Numbered from the stretch's first letter, positions 52,452 to 62,910 are shown. The stretch: 64,000 nucleotides of DNA from Agapetus fuscipes (GCA_951799405.1 OX637338.1:2604001-2668000), one strand, 5' to 3'. The notes: a model not told the origin generated them from the letters alone. Numbers and translations are program-made.

Positions 52452-52723
52452 CTAACGCTTAACTACACATATGGTGTACCTTATTGCTGCGTTTCCTCGT
52501 AAGTGGTCGCATATGGCCAGTGGAATCTATTTAATTTTACATGTAAGAAAGCCGGCTTTTTGCAAACCACTTCAGTTTAATGAGGGTAAACATTGTCGGT
52601 ATGTTATTGTTAGGTTTTAAATTAACACCGAAACGGGACATTATTTCCGACACCCTCGGTGGGATTCGAATCCGAGCTCTCGGCATAGGAATTATGCACT
52701 CTACCAACTGAGCTATTGACCGA
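52452..52723 (-). mobile_element. Family B SINE
   Basis: ACGCTTAACTACACATATGG, ACATGTAAGAAAGCCGGC, TTAAATTAACACCGAAACGG, head GGATTCGAATCCGAGCTCTC to GAGCTATTGACCG. Confidence 0.87.
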
Positions 52724-53027
52724 ATCTAAAATGACTTTTTCAATCTTGAAAATACCCGTAAACGAAAAACATGTTCATATATGCTAGCACAGATTTATAC
52801 AATTGAATTAATATCTGGTCTTTCAGGAACTAGAAAAAATCCTATTATGCTAATCTACACGTGCTTGAAATTTCGGGCCTGTCCCTGTTAGCTTCCTAAA
52901 GATTAATTTTTAATTTGAGTTGCGAAATAATATATTTGAGGCTCACTCTTCATTCACACACATCTGCTCTTTTTAATTATGTATATTCAGGATATATTTT
53001 TAAGGATCTTACATTATGTAACAGGGA
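52724..53027. other. No recognised feature
   Basis: CAGATTTATACAATTGAATT here resembles 61470 loosely. Otherwise nothing. Confidence 0.4.
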
Positions 53028-53405
53028 AGGTCGGCAAAAGTTTGGAGGGCTTGTGTACATTTGAGGTTTTAATTTTATTGATGATTTTTATTTATTTATT
53101 TATTCTTAAAGACATGATGATGACCTTTAGGGTCGAAAGCGTTAGTAATTTATAATTTAAATAAATTGAAATATTAAGTGAAAAGAAACAGTGTTTATTA
53201 ATAATTAGTTTTTAAGAAAATAAAAATAATCAATCAATATGAATTTTTAGTGTTAATACACAAACCATACAAAATATAACATTTTAATTTTATTTTGTAA
53301 GTACAAAAGCAGCATTTGTAAGCGCGAACTTAAACGTGTCTGCTTGTGGGAATGCTTTTTAAATGAATTTTAAATAATAATTAATCTTTGTAACTTACAT
53401 AATAA
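53028..53405 (+). mobile_element. Family C element interrupted by about 210 bp
   Basis: GGGAAGGTCGGCAAAAGTTT to GAGGTTTTAATTTTATT stops near 53079. TTTTGTAAGTACAAAAGCAG and GTGTCTGCTTGTGGGAATGC resume at 53293. The insert carries a hammerhead-like core. Confidence 0.7.
53113..53140 (+). ncRNA. Hammerhead-ribozyme-like core, weak
   Basis: ATGATGA, GACC/GGTC stem, GAAAG. The first base of the conserved CUGAUGA box is altered. It lies inside an insertion in a C element. Confidence 0.3.
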
Positions 53406-53734
53406 ATTATGAAAATCTCAAGGTTTATGTTAGTTCGTTTTTTTTGTTGTTGTCTTTTTCATATTTGCATAAAATTTCCAGTTTCCTGAAAAAAACGTAC
53501 ATTTTGAATTACAAATATTGTGATTTTCATTCGAAATTTATTTTCGGATTTTTCCGAAATGTGTTTCCATTTTGGTGTCGACTTTTCAGAAATAAAAGGG
53601 AAAGCACTGCAGGAAAGCAATCAATTCCCTGGACACGCGTATTATTGCAAAGGGCAGGTGAGACGTTGCGAACGATACTTCGAGAAAAATAGCAATCTAT
53701 CAAGGTGTCAGCTATTTGGCACTTTTCTCTACAC
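53406..53734. other. No recognised feature
   Basis: Overlapping frames 53444-53692 and 53520-53855; the second runs into a LINE-3 fragment. No domain upstream of that. Confidence 0.4.
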
Positions 53735-53759
53735 CAGAGGGGCTCTCAATCTTTTAGAC

Positions 53760-53882
53760 ACTGCGAAAAAGGTGATGAATATTGAGGAAATGAAAGTGGT
53801 TTGTAAGGACAGAAAAAAGTGGAGGCGCATCTGCGGAGGTACCGGCCACCCCTAGAGGAACGGCGGCAGGATACAGTACAGT
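53760..53882 (+). pseudogene. LINE-3 (RTE-like) extreme 3' end
   Basis: Reads AKKVMNIEEMKVVCKDRKKW and RRICGGTGHP, stop, then GGAACGGCGGCAGGATACAG and a (TACAG)n tail, as at 46340. Confidence 0.8.
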
Positions 53883-54124
53883 ACTGCGACTCCCTTTTTA
53901 GGCTGATATTTTAAACTCTCAAACAATAAATAAAAAATACACTAATGGCAAAGTTATATCCATAAAAACACCAGTAACTAGTTAAAAATAACTGATGAAG
54001 CTCAGTCAGAGAAAATAAATTTTCAAAATGCTTATATCGACAAATTTTGGATGGGTATTGAAAAAAAAATCCCAGAACTGCTATTTTTTACACCTTACAA
54101 CTATGAACAAGGATTTTCTGTAAT

Positions 54125-54300
54125 CTGTAATCTATAATCTAAGTTGCAAAGATATATTAACATTTAAAGCTCATATCAAATGCATGCCAACTAACCTCAA
54201 AATTCGCGTTATTCGCGTAAAAACATCGAAATTCGCGAATAAATTCGTGTTATCGCGATCGCGAAATTTTCCAGTCCCTACCTATAAATCAAGGAAATCC
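54125..54300 (-). mobile_element. Family C fragment with an inserted TTCGCG-rich end
   Basis: TAATCTATAATCTAAGTTGC to AAATGCATGCC is a C 3' end. TACCTATAAATCAAGGAA is its 5' edge. Between them AATTCGCGTTATTCGCG and ATCGCGATCGCGAAAT form palindromic TTCGCG clusters, perhaps from another DNA element (TAGGGACTGGAAAATTTCG on minus). Confidence 0.55.
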
Positions 54301-54504
54301 GTTATGGTGATGCAACTTGTATGTGTATTATAGCCTTTATGTGTATTCTGTCTTTTAATAAAAACCACAGAAACATATTTATATTTTTTTTAATTTCCGC
54401 CACATGTCGCGACCCACCGTTTGAGAGCCCCTGCTCTAGACCCTCCGCCTTGCAATAATAATCCCTCTTCTAACATCCAAGGTAAATCATATGAAGAGAC
54501 TACA

Positions 54505-56101
54505 TCTATTATATAAAAATCTAGGGGGTATTTGCGTCTGTTTTTTTCGAATTTGCAAAAATGTTTTTCTAAAAAGTGTTTCTCTTGATAAACAGAACTA
54601 ACGCTCGATTCCAGAATTTTTGGTGTTTGTTTGTTTGTTTGTTTGTTTGTTTGTCCGTTTGTCCGTTTGTTTGTATATTTGTACCATTATAGGCGCCCAG
54701 ACCGTTCGCAGCACGATGCTGAAATTTTGCATACCCCCATAAAGGGTCAGTGGCTAAACAACTGTCAGGGTCCGGATGACGTCACGTGCATATTTCGCAT
54801 ACCTGCCATACAAACTGAACATTAAAATCATGCCGCTGGCAGCCATTTTGAATTTAAAGACTTCATATTCGAAACAGTCATGTCTCTTAGTAATTTTAAC
54901 ATCTTTTGGAAGAAACTTTTTCGCAAAAAGTAAATTCTTCAAACAAAATTTGTAAATACCTACATAGAAAAAAATAAAAAATTCTATCTTTCAAGTCGCA
55001 CAATAGGCGCATGTATCAAGTTAGAACATTGAAATTAGGCATGCCACCTGAGCATATACAGACTTACATTTTTTCAAAAGAACAACAAAATACATGAAGG
55101 ATTAAGAGTAGCTGCCATACACTTTTTTTGGTTTTTTCAATATTTAACATTCTCCTGGCGGTCATTTTAAAATTCTGAAGGTTTTTTCTCAATGATCAAG
55201 TTTTTTTAGCTAATTTAAACATTTTTTGAAAGAAAACTTTTTTCAATGACAAATTTTTTTGAACAAAATTTTGAAAAACCTGATTTTCACAAAAAAGTCA
55301 AATTTATAAGTAAAAAAATCAACTATTTTGATGCTACACAAACAATTATAATTTAGCGAAATGTAATGATATGTAATAGGACAATCACGCCGAGTATATA
55401 TTTTGCATACCCGCCATACCAACTAAAAAAATACATTGCTCTGCAGGCGGCCATTTTGAATGTCTAGGCCTCATACTCGAATATAAAATGCATTTTAATA
55501 AACCCCATAAATGTTGGAAGAAACTTTTTTTGTACGGCAAATTTCTTTGAACAAATATTTAAAAAGTAAAATTTCATACAAAGTGTCTTATATATAAAAA
55601 TAAAAAAAGTTAAAAAGTTTTTTTTTTTAATTTTCAAAAGTCATTTTTTTCTTAGAGTTCTGTCGATGGGTCGAACGTTTTCCCATACTTAGATTTTTTA
55701 TAGATTGTGAGTTTAGGCATTTTAAGGTATCTTCAGGTACCAAGCAGTATGAGACCCTAAAATATCGTGAAAAGTATCACAAGCAGTTTTAAGATGTCAA
55801 AATATAATTCAGAGCAGGACGAGCAGTTTGAAGGCATTTCATGACAATAAGAGCAGCTGGAGCAATCGAATAACAAAAGCACCAGTAGGTACCAACAAAA
55901 CGATGCCGTATAGCAAACGCAGTCATGTTTCATGCCACTATAAGACAATTGCAAGCAACACAGGTACGCTTAAGATACTATTACCTTAAAGCATTCAATG
56001 AAATAAAGAACATATGGGCAAAAAATTATGGCGAAGCCAGACTAAAACCTGCCCGGAGGGCCTAGCAGCCAACCGTGCGAGAGCGCGGTTTGGTCTGCTA
56101 G
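54505..56101 (+). mobile_element. Non-autonomous Helitron
   Basis: Starts TCTATTATATAAAAATCTAG after A and ends in CTAG before T, the Helitron target rule. Just before the end, AACCGTGC...GCGCGGTT forms the expected 3' hairpin 7 bp from CTAG. A (GTTT)n tract (54626-54675) follows the 5' end, as in many arthropod Helitrons. Inside, blocks with GCATACC(C/T)GCCATAC and GCGGCCATTTTGAAT-like sequence occur two or three times. No Rep/helicase frame. Confidence 0.75.
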
Positions 56102-56129
56102 TACGTTATATAAATATACTTTTTTAAAA

Positions 56130-56500
56130 AAAAAAATTGAAGAGGAATGCAATTCACCAACCTATTCTACCTGGCCAGAATTAGGTATAAGTATCAAAAA
56201 TTAATAATTCATTATCGTTTATTTTAATGAATTATTAAAAAATAATTACCGAATGACATCTTTTGAACCAGGATCAAAGTTAAGTTCCGGAACGCACTGA
56301 AGACAAGCAAATTTCTGGCATCGTTTGCACCAGCGCCCTTGGAGTGACTACATCACGAAACGGCGCTATAAAGAAATCATCAACTCACCATCATCATCAT
56401 TTATGGACAAACGACCCATTCGGGGATCGAACCAACGTTAATGTATTCCAAATACACTAGAAAGATCAGCCACTTGACTCTGTAGGCCATAACACAATTA
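56130..56500 (-). mobile_element. Family D SINE split by a CR1-like 3' end
   Basis: Minus: tail, AATGCAATTCACCAACCTAT, CCTGGCCAGAATTAGG, ATTAATAATT repeats. After the insertion, CGGGGATCGAACCAACGT and GTAGGCCATAACAC make up the head. Confidence 0.75.
56282..56402 (+). pseudogene. CR1-like LINE extreme 3' end
   Basis: GTTCCGGAACGCACTGAAGA through CTTGGAGTGACTACATCACG to (CAT)n is nearly identical to 12705-12825. It codes for FRNALKTSKFLASFAPAPLE and a stop. Severely 5'-truncated. Confidence 0.85.
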
Positions 56501-56534
56501 AAACTTTTGATGCTTAAATAGTTAGTTCCCTTCG

Positions 56535-56690
56535 ACGATGTCACCCCTGTTTAGAGTTCCAGTGTTTATTTTTATTTGAGATTGTTTTTTTTATGTTGTG
56601 GGTCCATATAGTGCATATCTAAGCGCGACCTTTCACGTTTCTGCTGATGGAAATGTGTTTAATTTTAATCTGAAATGTTGTGTATCTTGA
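56535..56690 (+). mobile_element. Family C element, decayed
   Basis: GATGTCACCCCTGTTTAGAG, TATGTTGTGGGTCCATATAG, GTTGTGTATCTTGATAAG. It is cut at its tail by the A SINE that follows. Confidence 0.68.
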
Positions 56691-56693
56691 TAA

Positions 56694-57012
56694 GCATCTT
56701 GGACCGGTCCGTAGTCCGTAATGGCAACACTTCGGACTCGTAAATGGAAGGTTGTGGATTCGGATCCCGGCGGAGCACAAAAAATATACCATTAATATTT
56801 CGAACGTGCTCTTCGCTGAGTTGAAAAATTCATAAGCCTTTACCAAAGACCGGTCACTGAAAGGTCCATCCAACCTTACAACAACTGGGTCTTGCTTGAG
56901 AATTGGCGCTTTCTACAGCGACGACCAAGCTCGCAGAGGGCTCTTGAGGTGTGATACACACAAAAACAGCGCTCACCAAATAAATCATCCTAATATTATT
57001 ATTATTATTAAG
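56694..57012 (+). mobile_element. Family A SINE, subtype A2
   Basis: GCATCTTGGACCGGTCCGTA keeps the last bases of the 5S-to-A linker. GTGGATTCGGATCCCGGCGG is the A2 signature. The tail is (ATT)n, unlike the 5S chimera at 41321. Confidence 0.9.
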
Positions 57013-57634
57013 CCAGTTATAACAAGATCCAAAACTTAAAGAGATACAAAAAAAATGGTGACGTCGAACAAAGTCATTAGTGAAAGTAATACATAATTTT
57101 ACATTGTTGTTTTATTATTATTTAATAAATCTACAAACAAACCAGTTTGTGGTCCAGACGGCAATTTTTAAAATGAAAATATGACGTAAAATTTCCACAT
57201 ATGAGGATGTACACTCATAAACAAAAAAAAACACTGCAAGAGCTGTTTTTGTATGTCCATGTTTTTTTTTACAAAGAGTTTTTGTATGTTGCCGGTGCGA
57301 CTTTGAGGTTTCCCCGGAATAGACTAAAAAGGAGAGCAAAATTAAAAATTGTACTCTAACATGAACATGTATTTGCTCTTTGCGTTACGCTTACTTTGAT
57401 TACATCCATTTTGGTATTGTTGTCCTTAATTAATTAAAATAAGATTCAGAACAGCTTTTCTTGACCTTTTTAAAAAGAATATCCTTGATACCATGGATAT
57501 ATAGGTTTGATACTGCAAGATACTACTTGGCCTTGATACTTTGCTGGTTTTTGAATTGTACCAATATAAATCGTGTACAAACTGTTTGTTTGTTGTATAA
57601 ATAAAATAATAAAAAATAAAAATACTATATTATC
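57013..57634. other. No recognised feature
   Basis: AT-rich with short frames on minus; nothing supported. Confidence 0.4.
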
Positions 57635-57774
57635 AAGCTGATCTAATATAAGTTGCAAAGTTATGTTAACATTCAAGATTCATATTAATGCATGCCCACA
57701 AAAAGACGCGTGCAATTTTGTGCTTACAAATGCTGCATGTGTACTGACAAATTAAAATCCAAACCTCAAATGAA
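57635..57774 (-). mobile_element. Family C element, 3' half
   Basis: GATCTAATATAAGTTGCAAA, ACAAATGCTGCATGTGTACT, ATCCAAACCTCAAATGAAT. Confidence 0.8.
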
Positions 57775-58065
57775 TATTGATTTTAAAAATGGAATTTGTT
57801 GTATTTGTTTCTTGACTTATAGGTTGGTATGCGGCTGACCTCCCATGCTGTATAAAATGGTTCACTTTGCCAATGTCACAATTTCAGGGAAGTTCGACAA
57901 GAGTTGCAGGACTTATGTTCATTTGAGATTGGGTTTTTATATTGTAGGTCCACATGCGGCATGTGTTAGCGCGAACTTATACATGTCTGCTTGTGGGCAT
58001 GCATTTAATATTTATATTATTTTAAATTTTAAAATGTCTTTGCAACTTAGATTATAGATAACTAG
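57775..58065 (+). mobile_element. LINE-1 3' UTR (C) with spacer remnant
   Basis: ATTGATTTTAAAAATGGAAT matches the LINE-1 spacer at 24328. The C body (GGTTGGTATGCGGCTGACC, CATGCGGCATGTGTTAGCGC) follows. So this copy is a 5'-truncated LINE, not the stand-alone form. Confidence 0.85.
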
Positions 58066-58393
58066 ATGTAATGGAAAAATATGCCAACCGTTTGATAGGG
58101 ATACAAAAAAACTGTCATTTCATACAAAAGCTATTATATCCCAGGTCCCTTTTAATCCCTCTAGTCGACATAATTTTGAATGCCAAGATACCCCTGTGCT
58201 GGGGTGGAAGTCTCGATGGTATTCGGTAGATCTTACCGTACCTATTTGAAGATATCACGGAATAAAACATGGCGGTCTGTGAACAGCTGATCGCTGTACC
58301 ATAAAGGATGAATCAGCTGTTGAAAAAACACCATACTTTATTTCACCCTCTCTTAAAATTGATACGGTAAGATCTATCAATTCCATGATAGAA

Positions 58394-58705
58394 TGACGCA
58401 GTGACAGAACGACACATGACAGAACGGCACATGACAAAACGACACATGATAGAACGACACATGACAGAACGACACATGACGAACGACACATGACAGAACG
58501 ACACATGACAGAACGACACACGATATAACGACAAAGTGTCAAAATGACACATGACATAACGACACATGACAGAACGACACATGATAGAACGACACATGAC
58601 GAACGACACATGACAGAACGACACATGACGAACGACACATGAAAGAACGACACAGTGACAAAATGACACATGACATAACGACACATGACAGAACATCACA
58701 TACCT
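58394..58705. repeat. ACGACACATGACAGA minisatellite
   Basis: About 20 units of 14-16 bp (consensus ACGACACATGACAGA, variants with GATAGA or GTGACAA). A reverse-complement stretch (GTGTCGTTCTGTCATGT) lies at 59132-59205. Cys-rich frames on minus are translations of the repeat. Confidence 0.9.
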
Positions 58706-58828
58706 AAAGCAGAAGAAACCATAAACGGCACATGAAACGGTTTTGTGTTGTAATGTTTTGTCATTGTAATGTACTTTCTTGTGATGTTTTGTCTTGTTAT
58801 GTACTGTCATTGTGATGTTATTTCATTA

Positions 58829-59127
58829 AATTAAAATTATGCGGATTTATTTGGTGAGCGCTGTTTTTGTGTGTATCACACCTCAAGAGCCCTCTGCGAG
58901 CTTGTTCGTCGCTGTAGAAAGCGCCAATTCTCAAGCAAGACCCTGTTGCTGTAAGGCTGCATGGACCTTTTGATGACCGCTCTTTGGTAATGGTTTGTGA
59001 ATTTTTCAACCCAGCAAAGAGCAAATTTGAAAATATAAATGGTATATTTTATGTGCTCCGCCGGGATTCGAACCCACAACCTTCCATTTACGAGTCCGAA
59101 GTGTTACCACTGGACTACGGACCGGCC
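58829..59127 (-). mobile_element. Family A SINE in the palindrome centre
   Basis: GATTTATTTGGTGAGCGCTG, CAAGACCCTGTTGCTGTAAG, head GGGATTCGAACCCACAACCT to CTGGACTACGGACCGG. Well preserved. Confidence 0.9.
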
Positions 59128-59454
59128 AAAATGTGTCGTTCTTTCATGTGTTGTAATGGCATGTGTCGTTATGTCATGTGTCGTTCTGTCATGTATCGTT
59201 ATGCCGTTCTAACTGTCACCGATCTGTCGACGTCCATCGAGACTTCCACCCCTGTACAGGTAGAAGAAGTTTCGCCAACGCTAGCATTCTTCTTCTGCCT
59301 TAAGAATCTATAGAAGCAGAAGGGATAATCCATAAAGTATACAAAAAAGGATAACAACTCTCGCGTTTACTAAGAAATCGGTTTCATAATGGATTATACA
59401 ACTCATTCAAAACTGATTAAAAATATTATTTTGGGTTGAAATTAAAATAAGACA

Positions 59455-59830
59455 AGTTATTGATTGTAGAGGCATTAACTTTGTAATCGTTCATCTTCAA
59501 ATATATAAAGTAAAAACAACTTTGTGTACGATTACTTTGAGTATATTTTAATTCCACAACCGGTTTCGCAAACATCCGTTTGCATCAACGGTTATTTAAA
59601 TTTTATTGATTGGCATTCATTTTATATCATTCATCTTAAAAGATGACAAAATAAAACAAGTTTGTGTTTTTATTACAGTGAGTATATTAAGTTCCACGAC
59701 CGGTTTCACAAACAATCCGTTTGCATCCTCAGGTGATGTTTACGAAACCGGTCGTGAAAATTAATGTAGTACTTGCCGTAATCAAAAACAAAGTCGTTTT
59801 ATTTTTTATCTTTCAAGTTATTGTATTTTG
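59455..59830. mobile_element. Penelope-like terminal modules (type P), repeated
   Basis: Two successive blocks start with GTTCATCTT and include CCACAACCGGTTTCGCAAA or CCACGACCGGTTTCACAAA, CCGTTTGCATC and CAGGTG. The second faces ACGAAACCGGTCGTG. The organisation recalls Penelope-like terminal repeats; no RT is present. Confidence 0.5.
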
Positions 59831-60254
59831 GATCTCACTTTTTTAATCTGTACCGATCTTTAAGAAAAAATCAGAAGTTACACTATCTGTTTAGCTAAAC
59901 CCCGTTCTTTAGTGTTCCCAATTTTGTACCAAAAATATGAAAGCATGAAGAAAAATAATGAAAATGTGATGGAAGGCAGTCTCCCTCACACCAAATCCAA
60001 ATAATGAAACCAACTTTATTTTCGGCACGTTTTCTTTAAGAAAAACAAACAATTATTCTTTGTCTTACCGTTGAAAGGTTTTTGAGCCCTCGTCATAAAA
60101 AATTCGAGATCGCGTTGAAAATTTGATTGGTTAAGTCGATTAAAAATCAAAAAAGAAAGTTCGTTAATGCTCAATTCTTTCTTAATTCAGAATTTTAGCG
60201 ATCCCACACTTTTTTCAATATGAGCTTTATAGAACTTAATTTTCCTTTATTTTC
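59831..60254. other. Mostly unassigned
   Basis: GAAGTTACACTATCTGTTTA at 59874 is a tiny B 3' remnant. Otherwise nothing. Confidence 0.4.
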
Positions 60255-60514
60255 TTGACTTATAGGTTGGTATGAGGCATATCACCCATACTGTAAAAAA
60301 TGGTTAACTTTGCCAATGTCACTTCTGTTTCAGGGAAGGTCGGAAAAAGTTTCTGGGCTCATGTTCATTTAAGGTTTGGTTTTTAATTTTCAAATACACA
60401 TGCAGCTTTTGTAAGCACAATCTTATACGTGTCTGCTTGTAGGCATGCGTAATATGAGTTTTAAATGTTATTATACATATCTTTGCAACTTAGATTATAC
60501 CTTATAGATAGAAC
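60255..60514 (+). mobile_element. Family C element, full length
   Basis: TTGACTTATAGGTTGGTATG, CAGGGAAGGTCGGAAAAAGT, CATGCAGCTTTTGTAAGCAC, tail AACTTAGATTATACC. Confidence 0.87.
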
Positions 60515-60965
60515 GAAAGGTGGCAATAAACGACTTTTATAAAAGGCTGAAAATGTGATTGTCATGTACGAGGTACTTGGAGTTAGACACTTTAGTATTG
60601 AATAATTATAGTAGGTAAGATTCTTATCATCTAAGATTCTAAATGTATAATTATTTAGGCCCTAGAGTCTAGACCCTGTTTCGGGTCGCAACATCCAAGA
60701 TCGGACATGAAGATCGCCGATCTTCGATAGAAGTGGCACCAAAAGAATAAGATATTATTTGCAGTTACGTTAGAGGTTGTGAAAAAGGTTTTTATCCATA
60801 TTCTTTCTGGAGACAAATTCAAGCTAATCTTGTACAATGTTTTTGAGATTTCTAATAGTACCTACTGGCGCATGACCTACAGTACCAAAAAATGAAAAAA
60901 AAGTAGCGCAGTTTAGTGGCACTAGCCACCCCAGGGGCGCTATATAGGTACGCCCCTGAAGTCCA
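60515..60965. other. Mostly unassigned
   Basis: GTTTAGTGGCACTAGCCACC at 60910 matches 45718 inverted. CAGGGGCGCTATATAGGTAC at 60931 begins a small palindrome. Confidence 0.4.
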
Positions 60966-61425
60966 CACGTGAATTAAAATACACAAAAAATTGTCATCAC
61001 CTGGCTGGGTTGCTAGGGAAAAATCAAACAATTTTTTTTCTGATAGTGGAGAGTTGCTTTCTGGGATCTTGATGAAACTCATTCCAGTTTCAACAAGGTT
61101 TTCATTATTTCACATGCACGCTGAAGAAGCCCATGGTAGACATAGTTGTAACATCCGGAAGCTCCAGCTTCCACAGGCCACGGCAACAGATCCCGGAAAG
61201 CAACTCTCCAGCATCATCAGCCGGCCGTGTAAGTCTGAAATTCCAATTCAAATATTTTTCTATTGGTTGCTCAGGACGACAATCTCATACAAGACTGACG
61301 TTTGCACATGAATTAAAATAGACAAAACTGTGTCATCAACCCGCCGGGTTGCTAGGGAAAGGGTTTTTTTTATTGATTGCTAAGGACGGCAATCTCTTAC
61401 AAGACTGACGTTTGCTCACCGATAA
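60966..61425. repeat. Tandem duplication, one copy split by a Penelope-like module
   Basis: GGGTTGCTAGGGAAA occurs at 61008 and 61348; GCAATCTC/GACAATCTC with TACAAGACTGACGTTTGC occurs at 61279 and 61390; GAATTAAAATA(C/G)AC occurs at 60972 and 61310. A module with GGCCACGGCAACAGATCCCG (61047-61245) splits the first copy. Confidence 0.65.
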
Positions 61426-61608
61426 GAGAGTTTCAAATTGAAAAATGTTATGCATCTTTAAAATACTAGCACAGATTTGAACAATAAATTAATATCTGCT
61501 GTTCCGGAAATCGTTGCCTACCCACAGCTGTAATTCCGTGCACGTCGCTGCCTTAGAAGAATTTTAGCCTGTGTAGTTTATATTATGTATATCGGAATTT
61601 TACTCCAA

Positions 61609-61925
61609 AAGAATGTGATGAGATAGTTTGGGCATGTGGAAAGAATGAATGATGATAGACTGACAAAGTATGTATACAAAGAAAGTGTGATAAGAAAAAG
61701 AGGGAAGGGACGACCGAGAAAAGTATGGAGTGATCAGATTAAGGAGATTGTGAAAGAATGGGATAAACAAAGTGAGCGTAAAAGAAGAAAATGCATGAAA
61801 AAGGTGATGGATATGAATGAATTGAAAGAGGTATGTAAGGATAGTAAAAAATGGAGGCAGCTCTGCAGAGGCTCTGGCCACCCCTAGCGGAATGGTGACA
61901 GAGTTACAGTTACAGTTACTCTACT
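61609..61925 (+). pseudogene. LINE-2 (RTE-like) ORF2 C-terminal end
   Basis: Open from VERMNDDRLTKYVYKE through KRGKGRPRKVWSDQIKEI and RKCMKKVMDMNELKEVCKD to RQLCRGSGHP and the stop. GGAATGGTGACAGAG and the (TTACAG)n tail follow. The upstream RT is lost. Confidence 0.87.
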
Positions 61926-62150
61926 GTGCAGGTTGTGTTTTTAAATTTTACAGCTCGTTAAGCCGGCGATGCTGCTCCGTGATCCGATGCTTCCTTGCAA
62001 GTGAACTGGCCACTACCACGACAGGACAAAGGAGTTAATAGAAATATCTTGCCGTGAAGGGGCGGGAGGGAGAAGTAGGATTCCATCCCCTCGCACCCTT
62101 CACACCCTGTTATCTCCACCCGTCTTCTTACTATGTGTATTATACGAGGT

Positions 62151-62200
62151 GTGTTAACAAAAATGTGACTTTTGTACAACTTTATAGAATAAAGTAGTAT
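62151..62200 (+). mobile_element. Possible mariner-like terminal repeat
   Basis: TTATACGAGGTGTGTTAACA resembles mariner inverted ends (TACGAGGTGTG...). No partner end or transposase was found. Confidence 0.3.
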
Positions 62201-62255
62201 TTTATAGGAGATACTGTTTTTTATTTCTCTCGTTTTCTTTTATAAATTTACAAAC

Positions 62256-62291
62256 GTTTTCGGTCTATATAGATTGAAGACCATCATCAGG
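62256..62291 (-). ncRNA. Hammerhead-ribozyme-like core
   Basis: Minus strand CTGATGA, GGTCT/AGACC stem with an 11-nt loop, then GAAAAC. It abuts a C element (62294). Flanking stems unresolved. Confidence 0.42.
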
Positions 62292-62293
62292 GT

Positions 62294-62500
62294 TCACTTT
62301 GCCAATGTCACCCCTGTTTCAGGGAAGGTCGGCAAGAGTTGCAGGGCTTATGTCCATTTGAGAATTGGGTTTTTATATTGTAGGTCCACATGCGGCATGT
62401 GTGAGCGGGAAATTATGCGTGTCTGCTTGTTGGAATGCATTTAATATGAATCTCAAATAATACATATCCTTGCAGCTTAGATTTAGATTTAGATTTTAGA
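62294..62500 (+). mobile_element. Family C element, first 50 bp missing
   Basis: GTTCACTTTGCCAATGTCAC, CATGCGGCATGTGTGAGCGG, tail TTAGATTTAGATTTAGATT. Truncated exactly at the hammerhead-like module. Confidence 0.87.
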
Positions 62501-62691
62501 TCAGGTATTTTGATATATAAGTTAAACTATTATTCTCTTACTACTTTATCAAGTTTACAAAAAAAAAAATAACAATAATTGTTCACAGATACACAAACCA
62601 TATAAAAACTAAAAAATGTGACTGTTTATTTTTCTTGAAAGTATTTATTTGTTCTGTGGAAATCATTGTTATTCAAACCTGCATTTAGTAA

Positions 62692-62910
62692 CTGTTACTC
62701 TGTCGTCATTAGATAGGAGTGAGCAGATTCACCTTCATTTCTTCCTATCCTTGCACACTTCTTTCAATTCATTCATATCCATAATATTTTTCGTACATTT
62801 ATTTTCTTTTACATTCGCTTTGTATATCCTATTCATACACAATTTCATAAATCTGACCCAGCCATACTTTTATCGATTTTCTTTTTTCTCTTATCCTTTT
62901 CACATTTCCT
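62692..62910 (-). pseudogene. LINE-2 (RTE-like) 3' end
   Basis: Plus strand GTAACTGTTACTCTGTCGTC, CTTCCTATCCTTGCACACTT and CATTCATATCCATAAT are the complement of the LINE-2 C-terminal block and tail. Frames are worn. Confidence 0.72.

Larger units (their letters stand above)
53735..54433. mobile_element. hAT-like DNA transposon fossil
   Basis: The left end CAGAGGGGCTCTCAATC and the right end GTTTGAGAGCCCCTG are clear inverted repeats. Flanking 8-mers CTCTACAC (53727-53734) and CTCTAGAC (54434-54441) differ at one base with TA centred. The interior holds LINE-3 and C pieces, with no transposase. Confidence 0.78.
58199..59254. mobile_element. Family H inverted-repeat element, long form
   Basis: GGGGTGGAAGTCTCGATGG and CCATCGAGACTTCCACCCC are exact 19-bp inverted ends. 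The left interior matches the other H copies (CTTACCGTACCTATTTGAAG, AACATGGCGGTCTGTGAACAG). The middle is a minisatellite in both orientations with an A SINE between. Confidence 0.78.

Noticed and set aside
54626..54675. (GTTT)n tract as an independent microsatellite
   Set aside because: It sits at a fixed place just inside the Helitron 5' end and is treated as part of that element.
58394..58705. CRISPR-like array
   Set aside because: Units are 14-16 bp without unique spacers, and the context is a eukaryotic transposon.
58255..58810. Two long Cys/Arg/Ser-rich minus-strand frames
   Set aside because: They are translations of the ACGACACATGACAGA minisatellite; the repeating MCRSV pattern follows the DNA period.
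59132..59205. Second independent minisatellite
   Set aside because: It is the reverse complement of the 58394-58705 repeat and is better read as the other arm of one palindrome.
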